In this document: positions 1-8,142 of the stretch, in pieces
Numbering within the stretch: position 1 is the first letter of the stretch
How the letters are laid out: every line of letters starts with the position of its first letter
Assembly: GCF_004564075.1 (NCBI RefSeq)
Contig: NZ_CP038256.1
Location: 868,001 to 932,000 of the forward strand
Origin: Microbacterium sediminis
Lineage (GTDB): Bacteria > Actinomycetota > Actinomycetes > Actinomycetales > Microbacteriaceae
Length of the DNA: 64,000 nucleotides
Direction of reading: 5' to 3'
Made by a program: the position numbers and the translations under genes
The notes under the pieces: generated by a model
Told to the model about the DNA's origin: nothing
Seen by the model: the letters and a program-made list of their open reading frames with translations, nothing else
Database searches by the model: none

Positions 1-233
1 GTCACCTGCGTGCGACCCCCGGCCAGCCCGGTGGCGATGACGACGTCGGGGGAGTGCTCGGCGATCAGCCCGCGCAGGGCGTCGCCCGCGGCGTCGTAGG
101 CCACGGGCAGCACCGCGGTGACGAGCCGCTCGGCGCGATCCCACGCCCGCGCGACGTCGGCCACGGCCTCGCCGGACGGGTTGCGGGCGTCGCCGCCGAA
201 CGGCTCGAAGCCGGTGAGGAGCACGGTCGCCAT
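1..233 (-). CDS. pcp: pyroglutamyl-peptidase I (partial, N-terminal part)
   Basis: This is the first 77 codons of a minus-strand gene whose 3' part runs off the left edge. The start MATVLLTGFEPFGG is the diagnostic N-terminus of peptidase family C15, which removes N-terminal pyroglutamate from peptides in the cytoplasm. NPS follows in 'DARNPSGEA', as in the family. The catalytic Glu/Cys/His lie outside the window. The ATG is preceded on its strand by TAGGCT (245 to 240) with a 6-nt gap, which suggests a leaderless transcript. Confidence 0.88.
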   Translation of the reverse strand, partial: MATVLLTGFEPFGGDARNPSGEAVADVARAWDRAERLVTAVLPVAYDAAGDALRGLIAEHSPDVVIATGLAGGRTQV

Positions 234-266
234 CGTCCCAGCCTAGGGTCGCCGGCCGCGCCCGGG

Positions 267-929
267 TCAGCGCGCGGCGAGGGCGGCCGCCTCCTCTCGG
301 CGCGCGGCGAGGGCGGCCGCCTCCTCTCGGCGCGCGGCGAGGGCGGCCGCCTCCTCCCGGCGCGGGGCGCGGGCGGCATCGCGCTCGGCGTCCGCGGTGA
401 TCCGATCGAGCCAGGCCGCACGGCGCGCCTCGTCGGCGTGGCGCACATCGGTGAACCGCGAGGTGCGCACGGGGCGGATGCCGCAGAAGCGCATCGTCTG
501 GTTGCGTACGTGCGTCACGGTGGAGTCGCCCGCGAGCGCGAGGAACCAGCGCGGCGAGTCGCTCGTGACGATCAGCCGCCCCGTGCGGCCGGCGAGGAGG
601 CCCTCGGGCAGGCCGTTGGATCGATAGCGGTAGGTCACCTTCGGCAGCAGCACGCGGTCGAAGAAGCCCTTCAGCAGGGCCGGCACCGACGCCCACCACA
701 CGGGCGTGGCGACCACGATGTGCGAGGCCGCGAAGATCGCCTCGAGCGCCTCCTGCAGGTCGGGCTCCAGCTGCTGGTCGGCGTGATAGCCGCGGCGCAG
801 CACGGGGTCGAAGTCGAGGTCGCGGACCGCGATCAGGCGCGCGTCGCCGTGCGCCTCGGCGTAGCGCCGGGCGAGTGAGGCGACGAGGGAGTCGGCGTCG
901 GGGTGGCCGTCGATGACGAGGGTGCTCAT
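267..929 (-). CDS. NAD(P)H-dependent oxidoreductase, flavodoxin-like fold
   Basis: A 220-aa cytoplasmic protein of the NQO/MdaB/KefF-type flavodoxin-like family, expected to reduce quinones or electrophiles with NAD(P)H and FMN or FAD. Visible are the N-terminal strand and phosphate loop 'VIDGHPDADSLVASLA' and the core 'PVWWASVPALLKGFFDRVL', typical of this family. I start at the ATG at 929, where MSTLVIDGHP begins, with GGAG a few bases upstream; longer in-frame starts would run into the promoter region. It is divergent from a TetR gene that probably controls it. The C-terminus is odd: after about residue 185 it consists of three copies of a ten-residue Arg/Glu/Ala repeat encoded by a 30-bp tandem repeat. 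Confidence 0.8.
   Translation of the reverse strand: MSTLVIDGHPDADSLVASLARRYAEAHGDARLIAVRDLDFDPVLRRGYHADQQLEPDLQEALEAIFAASHIVVATPVWWASVPALLKGFFDRVLLPKVTYRYRSNGLPEGLLAGRTGRLIVTSDSPRWFLALAGDSTVTHVRNQTMRFCGIRPVRTSRFTDVRHADEARRAAWLDRITADAERDAARAPRREEAAALAARREEAAALAARREEAAALAAR
271..360. repeat. 30-bp tandem repeat, three copies, coding
   Basis: Three head-to-tail 30-bp units lie at 271-300, 301-330 and 331-360. The first two are identical and the third differs by one base; a degenerate fourth starts at 361. The unit length is a multiple of three, so the repeat keeps frame and adds ten residues per copy to the reductase C-terminus. Copy number could vary by slippage without disrupting the gene. 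Confidence 0.9.
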
Positions 930-951
930 GGTTCTCCGATCAATGTGGGCG

Positions 952-970
952 GTGTCCAGATTCTGGGCAC
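952..970. promoter_or_regulatory. candidate TetR operator (19-bp dyad)
   Basis: GTGTCCAG-ATT-CTGGGCAC is an inverted repeat with 7 of 8 paired positions, placed between the divergent reductase and TetR genes. It is the only clear dyad in the 67-bp intergenic region. Both promoters must lie close to it, so a bound TetR dimer could control both genes. Confidence 0.6.
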
Positions 971-983
971 TGTCAGGATCCAC

Positions 984-989
984 TACGAT
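984..989 (+). promoter_or_regulatory. -10 element of the tetR gene
   Basis: TACGAT ends 7 nt before the GTG of the TetR gene, so transcription probably begins at or next to the start codon (leaderless mRNA). No Shine-Dalgarno sequence is seen before this GTG. Confidence 0.5.
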
Positions 990-996
990 CTTGCGC

Positions 997-1599
997 GTGT
1001 CAACTTCCGGTTCGCGCTATCACCACGGCAACCTCGCCGCGGCGCTGCTGGACGCCGCCGACGCGCTGCTGGCCGAGCGCGGATCGGCGGCGCTGAGCCT
1101 GCGCGAGGTGGCGCGTCGGGCGGGCGTGAGCCACAACGCGCCGTATCACCACTTCGCCGACCGGACCGCCCTGCTCAACGGCCTCGCCCAGCGCCACCTG
1201 CGCCGCATGCTCGACGCCCAGATCGCCGCCGTCGAGGCCGAGACCGATCCCGACGCTCGCGTCCGCGCCCTGGGGCTGGCGTACGTGGCGTACGCGCAGC
1301 GGCACCCGCACGGCTTCGCGATCGTGTTCGATCCGGAGATCTGCGATCCCGCCTCCCCGACGCCGGCGATGGCCCCGATGATCCGCGAGAACGAGGAGCT
1401 GCTGGCCGCGGCCGTCGCCGCCGTCGCGCCCGACCTCGACGAGGAGCGGCGCCGGCACGCCGAGGCCGGCTACTGGGCGCTCGTCCACGGCCTCGCGCAC
1501 CTGTCGGTCGCCGGTCACATCCCGCCCGATGCGGCGGCGGCCTTCGACGCGCTCGTCGCGGCGATCCGCACGCGGGCGCCGCGTGCCGGCCGGGCGTAG
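997..1599 (+). CDS. TetR/AcrR family transcriptional regulator
   Basis: A 200-aa one-component repressor. The N-terminal helix-turn-helix covers about residues 8-55, with 'YHHGNLAAALLDAADALL' leading in and 'SLREVARRAGVSHNAPYHHF' as the recognition unit, a very typical TetR pattern. The C-terminal half is helical and resembles the WHG-type ligand/dimerisation domain. The GTG at 997 is chosen because the HTH starts directly after it and a -10 hexamer sits 7 nt upstream; the longer in-frame ATG at 913 would overlap the divergent gene. Its likely target is the neighbouring reductase plus itself through the dyad at 952-970. The ligand cannot be read from sequence. Confidence 0.85.
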   Translation: MSTSGSRYHHGNLAAALLDAADALLAERGSAALSLREVARRAGVSHNAPYHHFADRTALLNGLAQRHLRRMLDAQIAAVEAETDPDARVRALGLAYVAYAQRHPHGFAIVFDPEICDPASPTPAMAPMIRENEELLAAAVAAVAPDLDEERRRHAEAGYWALVHGLAHLSVAGHIPPDAAAAFDALVAAIRTRAPRAGRA

Positions 1600-1720
1600 G
1601 GGAGCGACCCGGCCGTAGGGCGATTCCGCGGATCCGGTCCGCAGCGGCGCCGGAACCCTGCGGCCGGCAACGTCGCGCCGGAGCGGGCACCGCGCGGCGG
1701 AGCGCGCGGGCGCGGGTGCC

Positions 1721-1726
1721 TAGACT
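1721..1726 (+). promoter_or_regulatory. -10 element of proS
   Basis: TAGACT followed by 6 nt and the GTG start of proS, a leaderless arrangement. The 1600-1732 gap holds nothing else that I can identify. Confidence 0.55.
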
Positions 1727-1732
1727 TGAGCG

Positions 1733-3499
1733 GTGGTCACACGTCTCTCGCACTACTTCCTCCGCACGCTCCGTGAAGACCCGGCCGACGCCGAGGTCAC
1801 GAGCCACCGCCTGCTCGTGCGCGCCGGCTACATCCGGCGCCAGGCGCCAGGCGTGTTCGCGTGGCTGCCGCTCGGCCTGCGGGTGAAGGCCAAGCTCGAG
1901 ACCATCATCCGCGAGGAGATGGCCGCCTCCGGCGCGTACGAGGTGCACTTCCCGGCGCTGCTGCCGCGGGAGCCCTACGAGGCCACCGGCCGCTGGGACG
2001 AGTACGGCGACGCGCTGTTCCGCCTGCAGGACCGCAAGGGCGCCGACATGCTCCTGGCTCCGACGCACGAGGAGGTCTTCACCCTGCTCGTGAAGGACCT
2101 GTACTCGTCGTACAAGGACCTGCCGCTGACGATCTTCCAGATCCAGGACAAGTACCGCGACGAGGCGCGCCCCCGCGCGGGCCTGCTGCGCGGCCGCGAG
2201 TTCACGATGAAGGACGCGTACTCGTTCGACTACACCGACGAGGGGCTCGACGCGTCGTACCAGGCGCAGCGCGACGCCTACGAGCGCATCTTCCAGCGCC
2301 TCGGGCTCGAGTACGTGATCGTGCAGGCCGACGCCGGGGCGATGGGCGGCTCGCGCAGCGAGGAGTTCCTGCACCCCACGCCCGTGGGCGAGGACACCTT
2401 CGTGCGCAGCGCCGGCGGGTACGCCGCCAACGTCGAGGCGTTCACCACGCTCGCGCCGGAGCCGATCCCGTTCGACGGCAAGCCCGAGCCCGTCGTGTTC
2501 GACTCGCCCGGCACCACGACGATCGAGACGCTCGTCGCCCACGCGAACGAGGCCGTCCCCGGCGCCCCGGAGGGCGGCTGGACGGCCGCGCACATGCTCA
2601 AGAACGTCGTGCTGGCGCTGACGCACCTCGACGGCACCCGCGAGGTCGTCGTCGTGGGCCTGCCCGGCGACCGCGACGTCGACATGAAGCGCGTCGAGGT
2701 GGCCTTCGCGCCCGCCGAGGTGGAGCAGGCCAGCCCCGAGGACTTCGAGCGCAACCCGCTCCTCGTGCGCGGCTTCATCGGCCCGTGGACCGCGACCGGC
2801 CCGCTCCTGGGCGAGGACTCCGCCACCGCCATCCGCTACTTCCTCGACCCCCGCGTCGTGGACGGCACGACCTGGATCACCGGTGCCAACGCCGACGACG
2901 CGCACGTGTACGGACTCATCGCCGGGCGCGACTTCACCGCCGACGGCTTCCTCGAGGTCGCCACGGTGCGCGACGGCGACCCGGCCCCCGACGGATCGGG
3001 TCCGGTCACGCTCGCGCGCGGCATGGAGATCGGGCACGTGTTCCAGCTGGGCCGCAAGTACGCCGAGGCGCTCGGGCTCAAGGTGCTCGACGAGAACGGC
3101 AAGCAGGTCACCGTGACCATGGGCTCCTACGGCATCGGCGTGACCCGCATCCTCGCGATCATCGCGGAGCTGTCCAACGACGAGCGCGGCCTCATCTGGC
3201 CGGCCTCGGTCGCGCCGTTCGACATCCACGTGGTGGCGACGGGCAAGGGCGACGAGGCATACCAGCTCGCCGAGTCCGTGATCGCGCAGCTCGAGGCCGC
3301 GGGCAAGGACGTGCTCTACGACGACCGCCCCAAGGCCTCGCCGGGCGTGAAGTTCGGCGACGCCGAGCTGATCGGCGTGCCGCAGCTGCTCGTCGTCGGC
3401 CGCGGCGCGGCCGAGGGCTTGGTGGAGCTGTGGGACCGCCGCACGGGCGAGCGCGAGACCGTCCCGGTTGCCGACGCCGTGGCACGCCTGACCGCTTGA
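1733..3499 (+). CDS. proS: prolyl-tRNA synthetase (bacterial type with editing domain)
   Basis: A 588-aa class II aminoacyl-tRNA synthetase that charges tRNA-Pro in the cytoplasm. The N-terminal catalytic part carries motif 2 around residues 135-165 ('[20 protein letters not shown]') and '[12 protein letters not shown]' as motif 3. The insert between motifs 2 and 3, about residues 225-400, is the YbaK-like editing domain that hydrolyses Ala-tRNA-Pro, so this is the prokaryote-type enzyme. The C-terminal 110 residues form the anticodon-binding domain. Length matches the usual 570-590. The GTG at 1733 is leaderless, with TAGACT 6 nt upstream. A strong stem-loop follows the stop. Confidence 0.97.
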   Translation: MVTRLSHYFLRTLREDPADAEVTSHRLLVRAGYIRRQAPGVFAWLPLGLRVKAKLETIIREEMAASGAYEVHFPALLPREPYEATGRWDEYGDALFRLQDRKGADMLLAPTHEEVFTLLVKDLYSSYKDLPLTIFQIQDKYRDEARPRAGLLRGREFTMKDAYSFDYTDEGLDASYQAQRDAYERIFQRLGLEYVIVQADAGAMGGSRSEEFLHPTPVGEDTFVRSAGGYAANVEAFTTLAPEPIPFDGKPEPVVFDSPGTTTIETLVAHANEAVPGAPEGGWTAAHMLKNVVLALTHLDGTREVVVVGLPGDRDVDMKRVEVAFAPAEVEQASPEDFERNPLLVRGFIGPWTATGPLLGEDSATAIRYFLDPRVVDGTTWITGANADDAHVYGLIAGRDFTADGFLEVATVRDGDPAPDGSGPVTLARGMEIGHVFQLGRKYAEALGLKVLDENGKQVTVTMGSYGIGVTRILAIIAELSNDERGLIWPASVAPFDIHVVATGKGDEAYQLAESVIAQLEAAGKDVLYDDRPKASPGVKFGDAELIGVPQLLVVGRGAAEGLVELWDRRTGERETVPVADAVARLTA

Positions 3500-3512
3500 T
3501 CGCCTGATCCGC

Positions 3513-3557
3513 CGCCGAAAGCCGTCGCGTGCCACGGGGCCGCGGCGGCTTTCGGCG
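3513..3557 (+). terminator. intrinsic-type terminator after proS
   Basis: A 17-bp stem (3513-3529 with 3541-3557, one G-T pair, loop of 11 nt) directly after the proS stop. It contains the GCCGAAAGCCG/CGGCTTTCGGC arms. There is no long T run, as is common in high-GC actinobacteria. Confidence 0.75.
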
Positions 3558-3647
3558 TCCGAGGGGATCGGCCGCCGGCTGTTCACCGGGATGTCACACG
3601 CCCGTGCGAGCATCCAGGGACCTGTCCGATCTCCCGGGAGTGACTCC

Positions 3648-6290
3648 ATGACCCGATCGCCCTTTGCCGCGCGCCGTCGCGCGGCAGCCCTCACCGCCGC
3701 GACGCTCGCCACGGGCGGCCTCGTCGCCCTCACGCCCCTCGCCGCCACGGCGGCGCCCGACGCGTCCGATGTCGTGATCAACGAGGTGTACGGAGGCGGC
3801 GGCAACAGCGGCGCCGCGTACCAGAACGACTTCGTCGAGCTGTACAACCCGACCGGGTCGGCGATCGACCTCGCCGGGCTCACGATCGACTACAAGTCGG
3901 CCGCCGGTGGATCGGGCGGCACCGTCGCGCTGCAGGGCACGATCCCGGCGCAGGGCTTCTTCCTCGTTCAGCTGGCGGCGGGCAACGGCAACGGACAGCC
4001 GCTGCCGGCGGCCGACCAGGTCGCCGCCTCGCCCAACCTCTCCGGCTCGACCGGCCGCGTGTACCTCCACGAGGGCACCGGACAGTACGCGGCGACGACG
4101 GGCGACCTCGCCGGCGCCGAGGGACTCGTCGACATGATCGGGTGGGGCAGCGGGGCCGTGGCGTTCGAGGGCGCGCCGGCCGCCGGCACCGCCAACGGCA
4201 CGAGCACGCAGCGGGTGAGCGCGGGCGTCGACACCGACGTGAACGCGGCCGACTTCCAGACCGCGGCGCCCACGCCGCAGGCCGCCGGCACCGCGCCCGA
4301 CCCGGAGCCCACGCCCGAGCCGACCCCGGAGCCCACGCCCGACCCCGTCGCCGTGCCGATCCGCGAGGTGCAGGGCACCGGCGCCGTCTCGCCGCTGCAG
4401 GGCCAGACCGTCACCGTCGAGGGCGTCGTGACCGCCGACTGGCGCGAGGGCGGCTTCAACGGCTTCGTGCTGCAGGACCCCGCGGGTGACCCGGCCGACG
4501 GCGCCTCCGACGCGGTGTTCGTCTGGGGCAACCGCGCCCGCGCCGAGATCGGCCAGAGCGTGCGCGTCACCGGCGCCGTGAGCGAGTACAACGGGCTCAC
4601 CGAGATCACCGTCGACGCGCTCGAGGTGCTGCCGGCCTCGCTGGGCGAGGTCGCGCCGGTCACGGACTGGGCGGCGATCGCCACGCCCGAGGGCAAGGAG
4701 GCGCACGAGAGCGAGCTCGTGCTGCTGAACGACCAGCTCACGGTGACCGACAACTACGACGCCAACTACTACGGCACCTTCACGCTGGCCTACGGCGACG
4801 AGCCGCTGCGTCAGCCCACGGCCGACATCGACCCGCACGACACGGCGGCGATCGCGGCGGCCACGGCCGACAACACGGCGCGCTCGATCCTGCTCGACGA
4901 CGCCAAGAGCACGAACTACAACACCGCCAGCAACCGGTCGATCCCGTTCGCGTACCTCACGCCCGAGACGCCGGTCTCGGTCGGCTCGCACGTCGACTTC
5001 GTCCAGCCGTTCGTGCTCGACTACCGCTACGACGCGTGGAGCCTGCAGCCCACCACGCCCGTCACCGGTGACGGCTCCGCGCACGTGACCTTCAGCGACG
5101 TGCGCGCCGCCAACGCAGCGCGCGAGGATGTCGGCGGCGACCTCGCCATCGCGACCTTCAACGTGCTCAACTACTTCCCGACCACGGCCGAGGAGTACGT
5201 CGAGCTCGGGCTGGGCAGCTGCACCACCTACAACGACCGCGACGGCAACCCGATCTCGGCGAACGACTGCGGCGACACCGGCCCGCGCGGCGCGGCGACC
5301 ACCGAGAGCTTCGAGCGCCAGGAAACCAAGATCGTCAACGCGATCAGCGCACTCGACGCCTCGATCGTCTCGCTGGAGGAGATCGAGAACTCCGCGCACT
5401 TCGGCAAGGACCGCGACTTCGCGGTCGCCACGCTCGTCGCCGCCCTGAACGAGAAGGACGGCGCCGGCGTGTGGGCCTACGCCCCGAGCCCCGCGGCCGT
5501 TCCGGCCAGCGAGGACGTCATCCGCAACGCGTTCATCTACCGCACCGCGGACGTCGAGCGGGTGGGGGAGTCGGTCATCCTCACCGACGAGCCGGCCTTC
5601 TCGAACGCCCGCCAGCCGCTGTTCCAGGCCTTCAAGGCGGTGGGAGCCGACGACGCCGACGCGTTCCTCGTCGCGGCGAACCACTTCAAGTCGAAGGGCT
5701 CGGGCACCGATGACGGCACCGGCCAGGGCAACGCCAACCCCGACCGCGTCGCGCAGGCGCACGCGCTGGTGGCCTTCACGGCCGAGGTGCAGGCGGCCAC
5801 CGGCATCGAGCCGGTGTTCCTCGCCGGCGACTTCAACGCCTACGCGGCCGAGGACCCCGCGCGCGTGATCGAGGCGGGCGGCTACACCAACCTGAACTAC
5901 GCGCTCAACGGCGGTGAGGCCACGTACAACTACGACGGCCTCAACGGCTCGCTCGACCACGTCTTCGCCAACGCCGAGGCGCTCGAGCTCGTGACCGGTG
6001 TGGACGTGTGGCAGATCAACGCGCAGGAGCAGATCGCGTTCGAGTACAGCCGGTACAACTACAACGCGACCCTGCTGTACGACGAGAGCGTGTTCCGCGC
6101 GAGCGACCACAACCCGATCGTCGTGGGCCTCGACCTGCCCGAGCAGGAGCAGCCCGAGGAGCCGGGCCAGCCCGGCACCCACCCGGGTCAGGGCCACGGC
6201 GTCGACAAGGGCGACGGCCACCCCGGCAAGGGCAAGGGCGTGGACAAGGGCGAGGACCACCCCGGAAAGGGCTGGAAGAAGCGCGTCTGA
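3648..6290 (+). CDS. secreted ExeM/NucH-like nuclease with lamin-tail domain
   Basis: An 880-aa exported protein. Residues 1-36 form a signal peptide (arginine-rich start, hydrophobic core, cleavage near ATA-AP). An LTD (lamin tail) domain follows at about 38-180 ('VINEVYGGGGNSGAAYQNDFVELYN'-like, shown here in part), then a proline/glutamate linker (PEPTPEPTPEPTPDP), a YhcR-type OB-fold around 230-330 and a C-terminal endonuclease/exonuclease/phosphatase (EEP) domain from about 500. EEP motifs are 'IATFNVLNYF', 'SLEEIEN', 'AANHFKSKGSG', 'LAGDFNAY', 'SLDHVF' and 'ASDHNPIV', so the metal and catalytic residues look intact. The last 45 residues are a Gly/His/Lys/Asp-rich basic tail without an LPXTG anchor. 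It probably degrades extracellular DNA. The ATG at 3648 has GGGAG 7 nt upstream. Confidence 0.87.
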   Translation: MTRSPFAARRRAAALTAATLATGGLVALTPLAATAAPDASDVVINEVYGGGGNSGAAYQNDFVELYNPTGSAIDLAGLTIDYKSAAGGSGGTVALQGTIPAQGFFLVQLAAGNGNGQPLPAADQVAASPNLSGSTGRVYLHEGTGQYAATTGDLAGAEGLVDMIGWGSGAVAFEGAPAAGTANGTSTQRVSAGVDTDVNAADFQTAAPTPQAAGTAPDPEPTPEPTPEPTPDPVAVPIREVQGTGAVSPLQGQTVTVEGVVTADWREGGFNGFVLQDPAGDPADGASDAVFVWGNRARAEIGQSVRVTGAVSEYNGLTEITVDALEVLPASLGEVAPVTDWAAIATPEGKEAHESELVLLNDQLTVTDNYDANYYGTFTLAYGDEPLRQPTADIDPHDTAAIAAATADNTARSILLDDAKSTNYNTASNRSIPFAYLTPETPVSVGSHVDFVQPFVLDYRYDAWSLQPTTPVTGDGSAHVTFSDVRAANAAREDVGGDLAIATFNVLNYFPTTAEEYVELGLGSCTTYNDRDGNPISANDCGDTGPRGAATTESFERQETKIVNAISALDASIVSLEEIENSAHFGKDRDFAVATLVAALNEKDGAGVWAYAPSPAAVPASEDVIRNAFIYRTADVERVGESVILTDEPAFSNARQPLFQAFKAVGADDADAFLVAANHFKSKGSGTDDGTGQGNANPDRVAQAHALVAFTAEVQAATGIEPVFLAGDFNAYAAEDPARVIEAGGYTNLNYALNGGEATYNYDGLNGSLDHVFANAEALELVTGVDVWQINAQEQIAFEYSRYNYNATLLYDESVFRASDHNPIVVGLDLPEQEQPEEPGQPGTHPGQGHGVDKGDGHPGKGKGVDKGEDHPGKGWKKRV

Positions 6291-6303
6291 CCGCGATCAC
6301 GAA

Positions 6304-6333
6304 GGGCCCGCTCCCGGGAGGAGCGGGCCCTTT
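6304..6333 (+). terminator. intrinsic terminator after the nuclease gene
   Basis: A perfect 11-bp GC stem, GGGCCCGCTCC with GGAGCGGGCCC, has a 5-nt loop and is followed by TTT. It lies 14 nt after the nuclease stop codon. Confidence 0.85.
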
Positions 6334-6350
6334 CGCGTGCGCGCGGAGAT

Positions 6351-6440
6351 GCGTTCCCGCCGAGAAGGCCTCGCGTTCCGCCGAGAAGGTATGAGAGATG
6401 GCGGTGTGGAGCGCGCCTTGGCAGCCATTTCTCATACCTT
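6351..6440. repeat. intergenic direct repeat plus 17-bp inverted repeat
   Basis: A direct repeat GCGTTCC(C)GCCGAGAAGG occurs at 6351-6368 and 6373-6389. Its second copy runs into an inverted repeat whose 17-nt arms are 6386-6402 and 6424-6440 (AAGGTATGAGAGATGGC with GCCATTTCTCATACCTT). The arms pair fully if one G-U is allowed, with a 21-nt loop. It lies between the nuclease terminator and the 3' end of the convergent symporter gene. It may stop minus-strand transcription or be a repeat element. Confidence 0.7.
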
Positions 6441-6492
6441 TCCGGGCCCCGGGCGCGCGTAGGGGGGGCTTGCGCCGCGCCGCGCGAGCCCG

Positions 6493-8028
6493 CTACGCGC
6501 GCGGTGCGTGGTGCAGGTGATCGCGGTGCTTGCGCGCCTGCCGCTGCGCCGCCCGTACGTCGATCGCGCCGGTGACGCTGCGCTCGTCGGTCCAGCACTC
6601 GATGCCCTCGACGTCGGGCATGCGGTCTCGCGTGAAGACGGGGTCGTGCCCCGCGCGGCGCTGCGCCGTGTAGTCGCGCAGCAGGCGGAACCCGATGCCC
6701 GACAGCAGCGCGAGCGCGACGAGGTTGGTCAGCGCCATGAGGCCCATCACGGCGTCGGCGAACGCCCACACCACCCCGGCCGAGAGCACGGCGCCGACCA
6801 GCACGGCGGCGACCACGAGCGCACGGTACGCGGTGAGGATCCGCGGGCTGGTCGAGATGAACTCGAGGTTGGACTCGCCGTAGTAGTAGTTGCCGATCAC
6901 CGAGCTGAACGCCAGCAGGAAGATGATCGCCGCGAGCGCGACGAGCGAACAGCTGCCGAGTGACCGCTCCAGCGCGAGCTGCGTCAGCTCCAGGCCCCGC
7001 GGTGCGCCGCTCAGGTCGGGCACGGCCACCAGCACGGTGAACGCCGTGATGGAGCACACGAGGAAGGTGTCGAAGTACACCCCGAGCGACTGCACGAGGC
7101 CCTGCTTCACGGGGTGCGTGACGGCCGCCGCCGCACCGGCGTTCGGCGCCGAGCCGAGCCCGGCCTCGTTCGAGAACATGCCGCGCTTCACGCCGGTCAT
7201 CACGATGAAGCCGAATGCGGCACCGACCATCTCGTTGAACCCGAACGCCTCGGTGAAGATCGAGGCGAAGGCCGCCGGCAGCTGCTCGAGGTTGACCGCG
7301 ACGACCGCGAGCCCGATCAGCAGGTAGCCGAGCGCCATGATCGGGACGATCGCCTGCGTGAACGACGCGATCCGGCGCAGCCCGCCGAAGACGATGAGCG
7401 ACGTCAGCGCCGCGATCACCACGCCGATGGCGAGCGGCACCCACTCCGGGGTGTCGAACCCGCCGCCCATCGTGCCGATCGCGCTGTCGATCGCGATCGT
7501 CATGGTGTTCGACTGCAGCGTGTTGAACGCGAACGGGAAGCAGATCAGCAGGAGCACCGAGAAGGTCACGCCGAGCCACCGGGCCTTCAGGCCGCGGGTC
7601 ATGTAGTAGGCGGGGCCGCCGCGGAAGCCCGCCGCGTCGCGCACCTTGAACAGCTGCGCCAGGGCGGACTCGAAGAACGCCGACGCCGCCCCGATGAAGG
7701 CCATCGCCCACATCCAGAACACGGCTCCCGGACCGCCGATCGCGATCGCCGTGCTCACGCCCGCGATGTTCCCGGTGCCCACACGCGAGGCGGCCGAGAT
7801 CGTGAACGCCTGGAACGACGAGACGGACTGCGGCCTGCCGTCGTCGTCGAGCGGGGTCTTGTCGGTGAGGGTTCGGAACATCTCCGGCAGCAGCCGGAAC
7901 TGCACCACGCCCGAGCGGATGGTGAGGTAGACGCCGAGGATCGCGACGATGGGCAGCACCACCCACGTCCAGTACGCGTCGCCGACGGAGGCGAACCAGG
8001 TCTCCAGGGCCAGCAGGATGTCGTCCAT
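6493..8028 (-). CDS. AGCS family alanine/glycine:cation symporter
   Basis: A 511-aa polytopic inner-membrane transporter that couples Na+ or H+ influx to uptake of small neutral amino acids. Family signatures are 'SSFQAFTISAASRVGTGNIAGV', seen in part as the conserved G-T-G-N-I-A-G loop near residue 80, 'GGPGAVFWMW', 'GFRGGPAYYM' and 'MFSNEAGLGSAPNAGAAA' near 290. About ten hydrophobic segments are visible. The C-terminal ~50 residues are soluble and rich in Arg/His. The ATG at 8028 is followed by the conserved 'MDDILLALETWF' type start and has CAGACT 6 nt upstream on its strand, so it may be leaderless. It is divergent from the nusA leader. Confidence 0.92.
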   Translation of the reverse strand: MDDILLALETWFASVGDAYWTWVVLPIVAILGVYLTIRSGVVQFRLLPEMFRTLTDKTPLDDDGRPQSVSSFQAFTISAASRVGTGNIAGVSTAIAIGGPGAVFWMWAMAFIGAASAFFESALAQLFKVRDAAGFRGGPAYYMTRGLKARWLGVTFSVLLLICFPFAFNTLQSNTMTIAIDSAIGTMGGGFDTPEWVPLAIGVVIAALTSLIVFGGLRRIASFTQAIVPIMALGYLLIGLAVVAVNLEQLPAAFASIFTEAFGFNEMVGAAFGFIVMTGVKRGMFSNEAGLGSAPNAGAAAAVTHPVKQGLVQSLGVYFDTFLVCSITAFTVLVAVPDLSGAPRGLELTQLALERSLGSCSLVALAAIIFLLAFSSVIGNYYYGESNLEFISTSPRILTAYRALVVAAVLVGAVLSAGVVWAFADAVMGLMALTNLVALALLSGIGFRLLRDYTAQRRAGHDPVFTRDRMPDVEGIECWTDERSVTGAIDVRAAQRQARKHRDHLHHAPRA

Positions 8029-8096
8029 CCCGACAGTCTGCCGGTGCGCGGGCGTCTGCACAGGATGGGGCGCCGGCCGCGCGCTATCTTGGAGGG

Positions 8097-8132
8097 ATGT
8101 CGGCGAGCCGGATGCCGACGAGAGCTGAATAG
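8097..8132 (+). CDS. short leader ORF before nusA (11 codons)
   Basis: MSASRMPTRAE, then TAG. The ATG lies 6 nt after TATCTT (8085-8090), so this ORF would be read from the very 5' end of the nusA transcript. Its TAG at 8130-8132 overlaps the AGGGAGG ribosome-binding site of nusA (8131-8137). A terminating ribosome would therefore stop exactly at the nusA start region, suggesting coupling. The position is where rimP normally precedes nusA, and rimP is absent here. Small size makes this an inference. Confidence 0.4.
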   Translation: MSASRMPTRAE

Positions 8133-8142
8133 GGAGGCCGCT

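Noticed and set aside
271..360. Tandem repeats as a CRISPR array
   Set aside because: Units are contiguous with no spacers and lie inside a coding frame; no cas genes.
1175..3883. 902-codon minus-strand open frame opposite proS
   Set aside because: Shadow of a GC3-rich gene; composition is Arg/Ala/Gly-biased with no domain, while proS on the other strand is certain.
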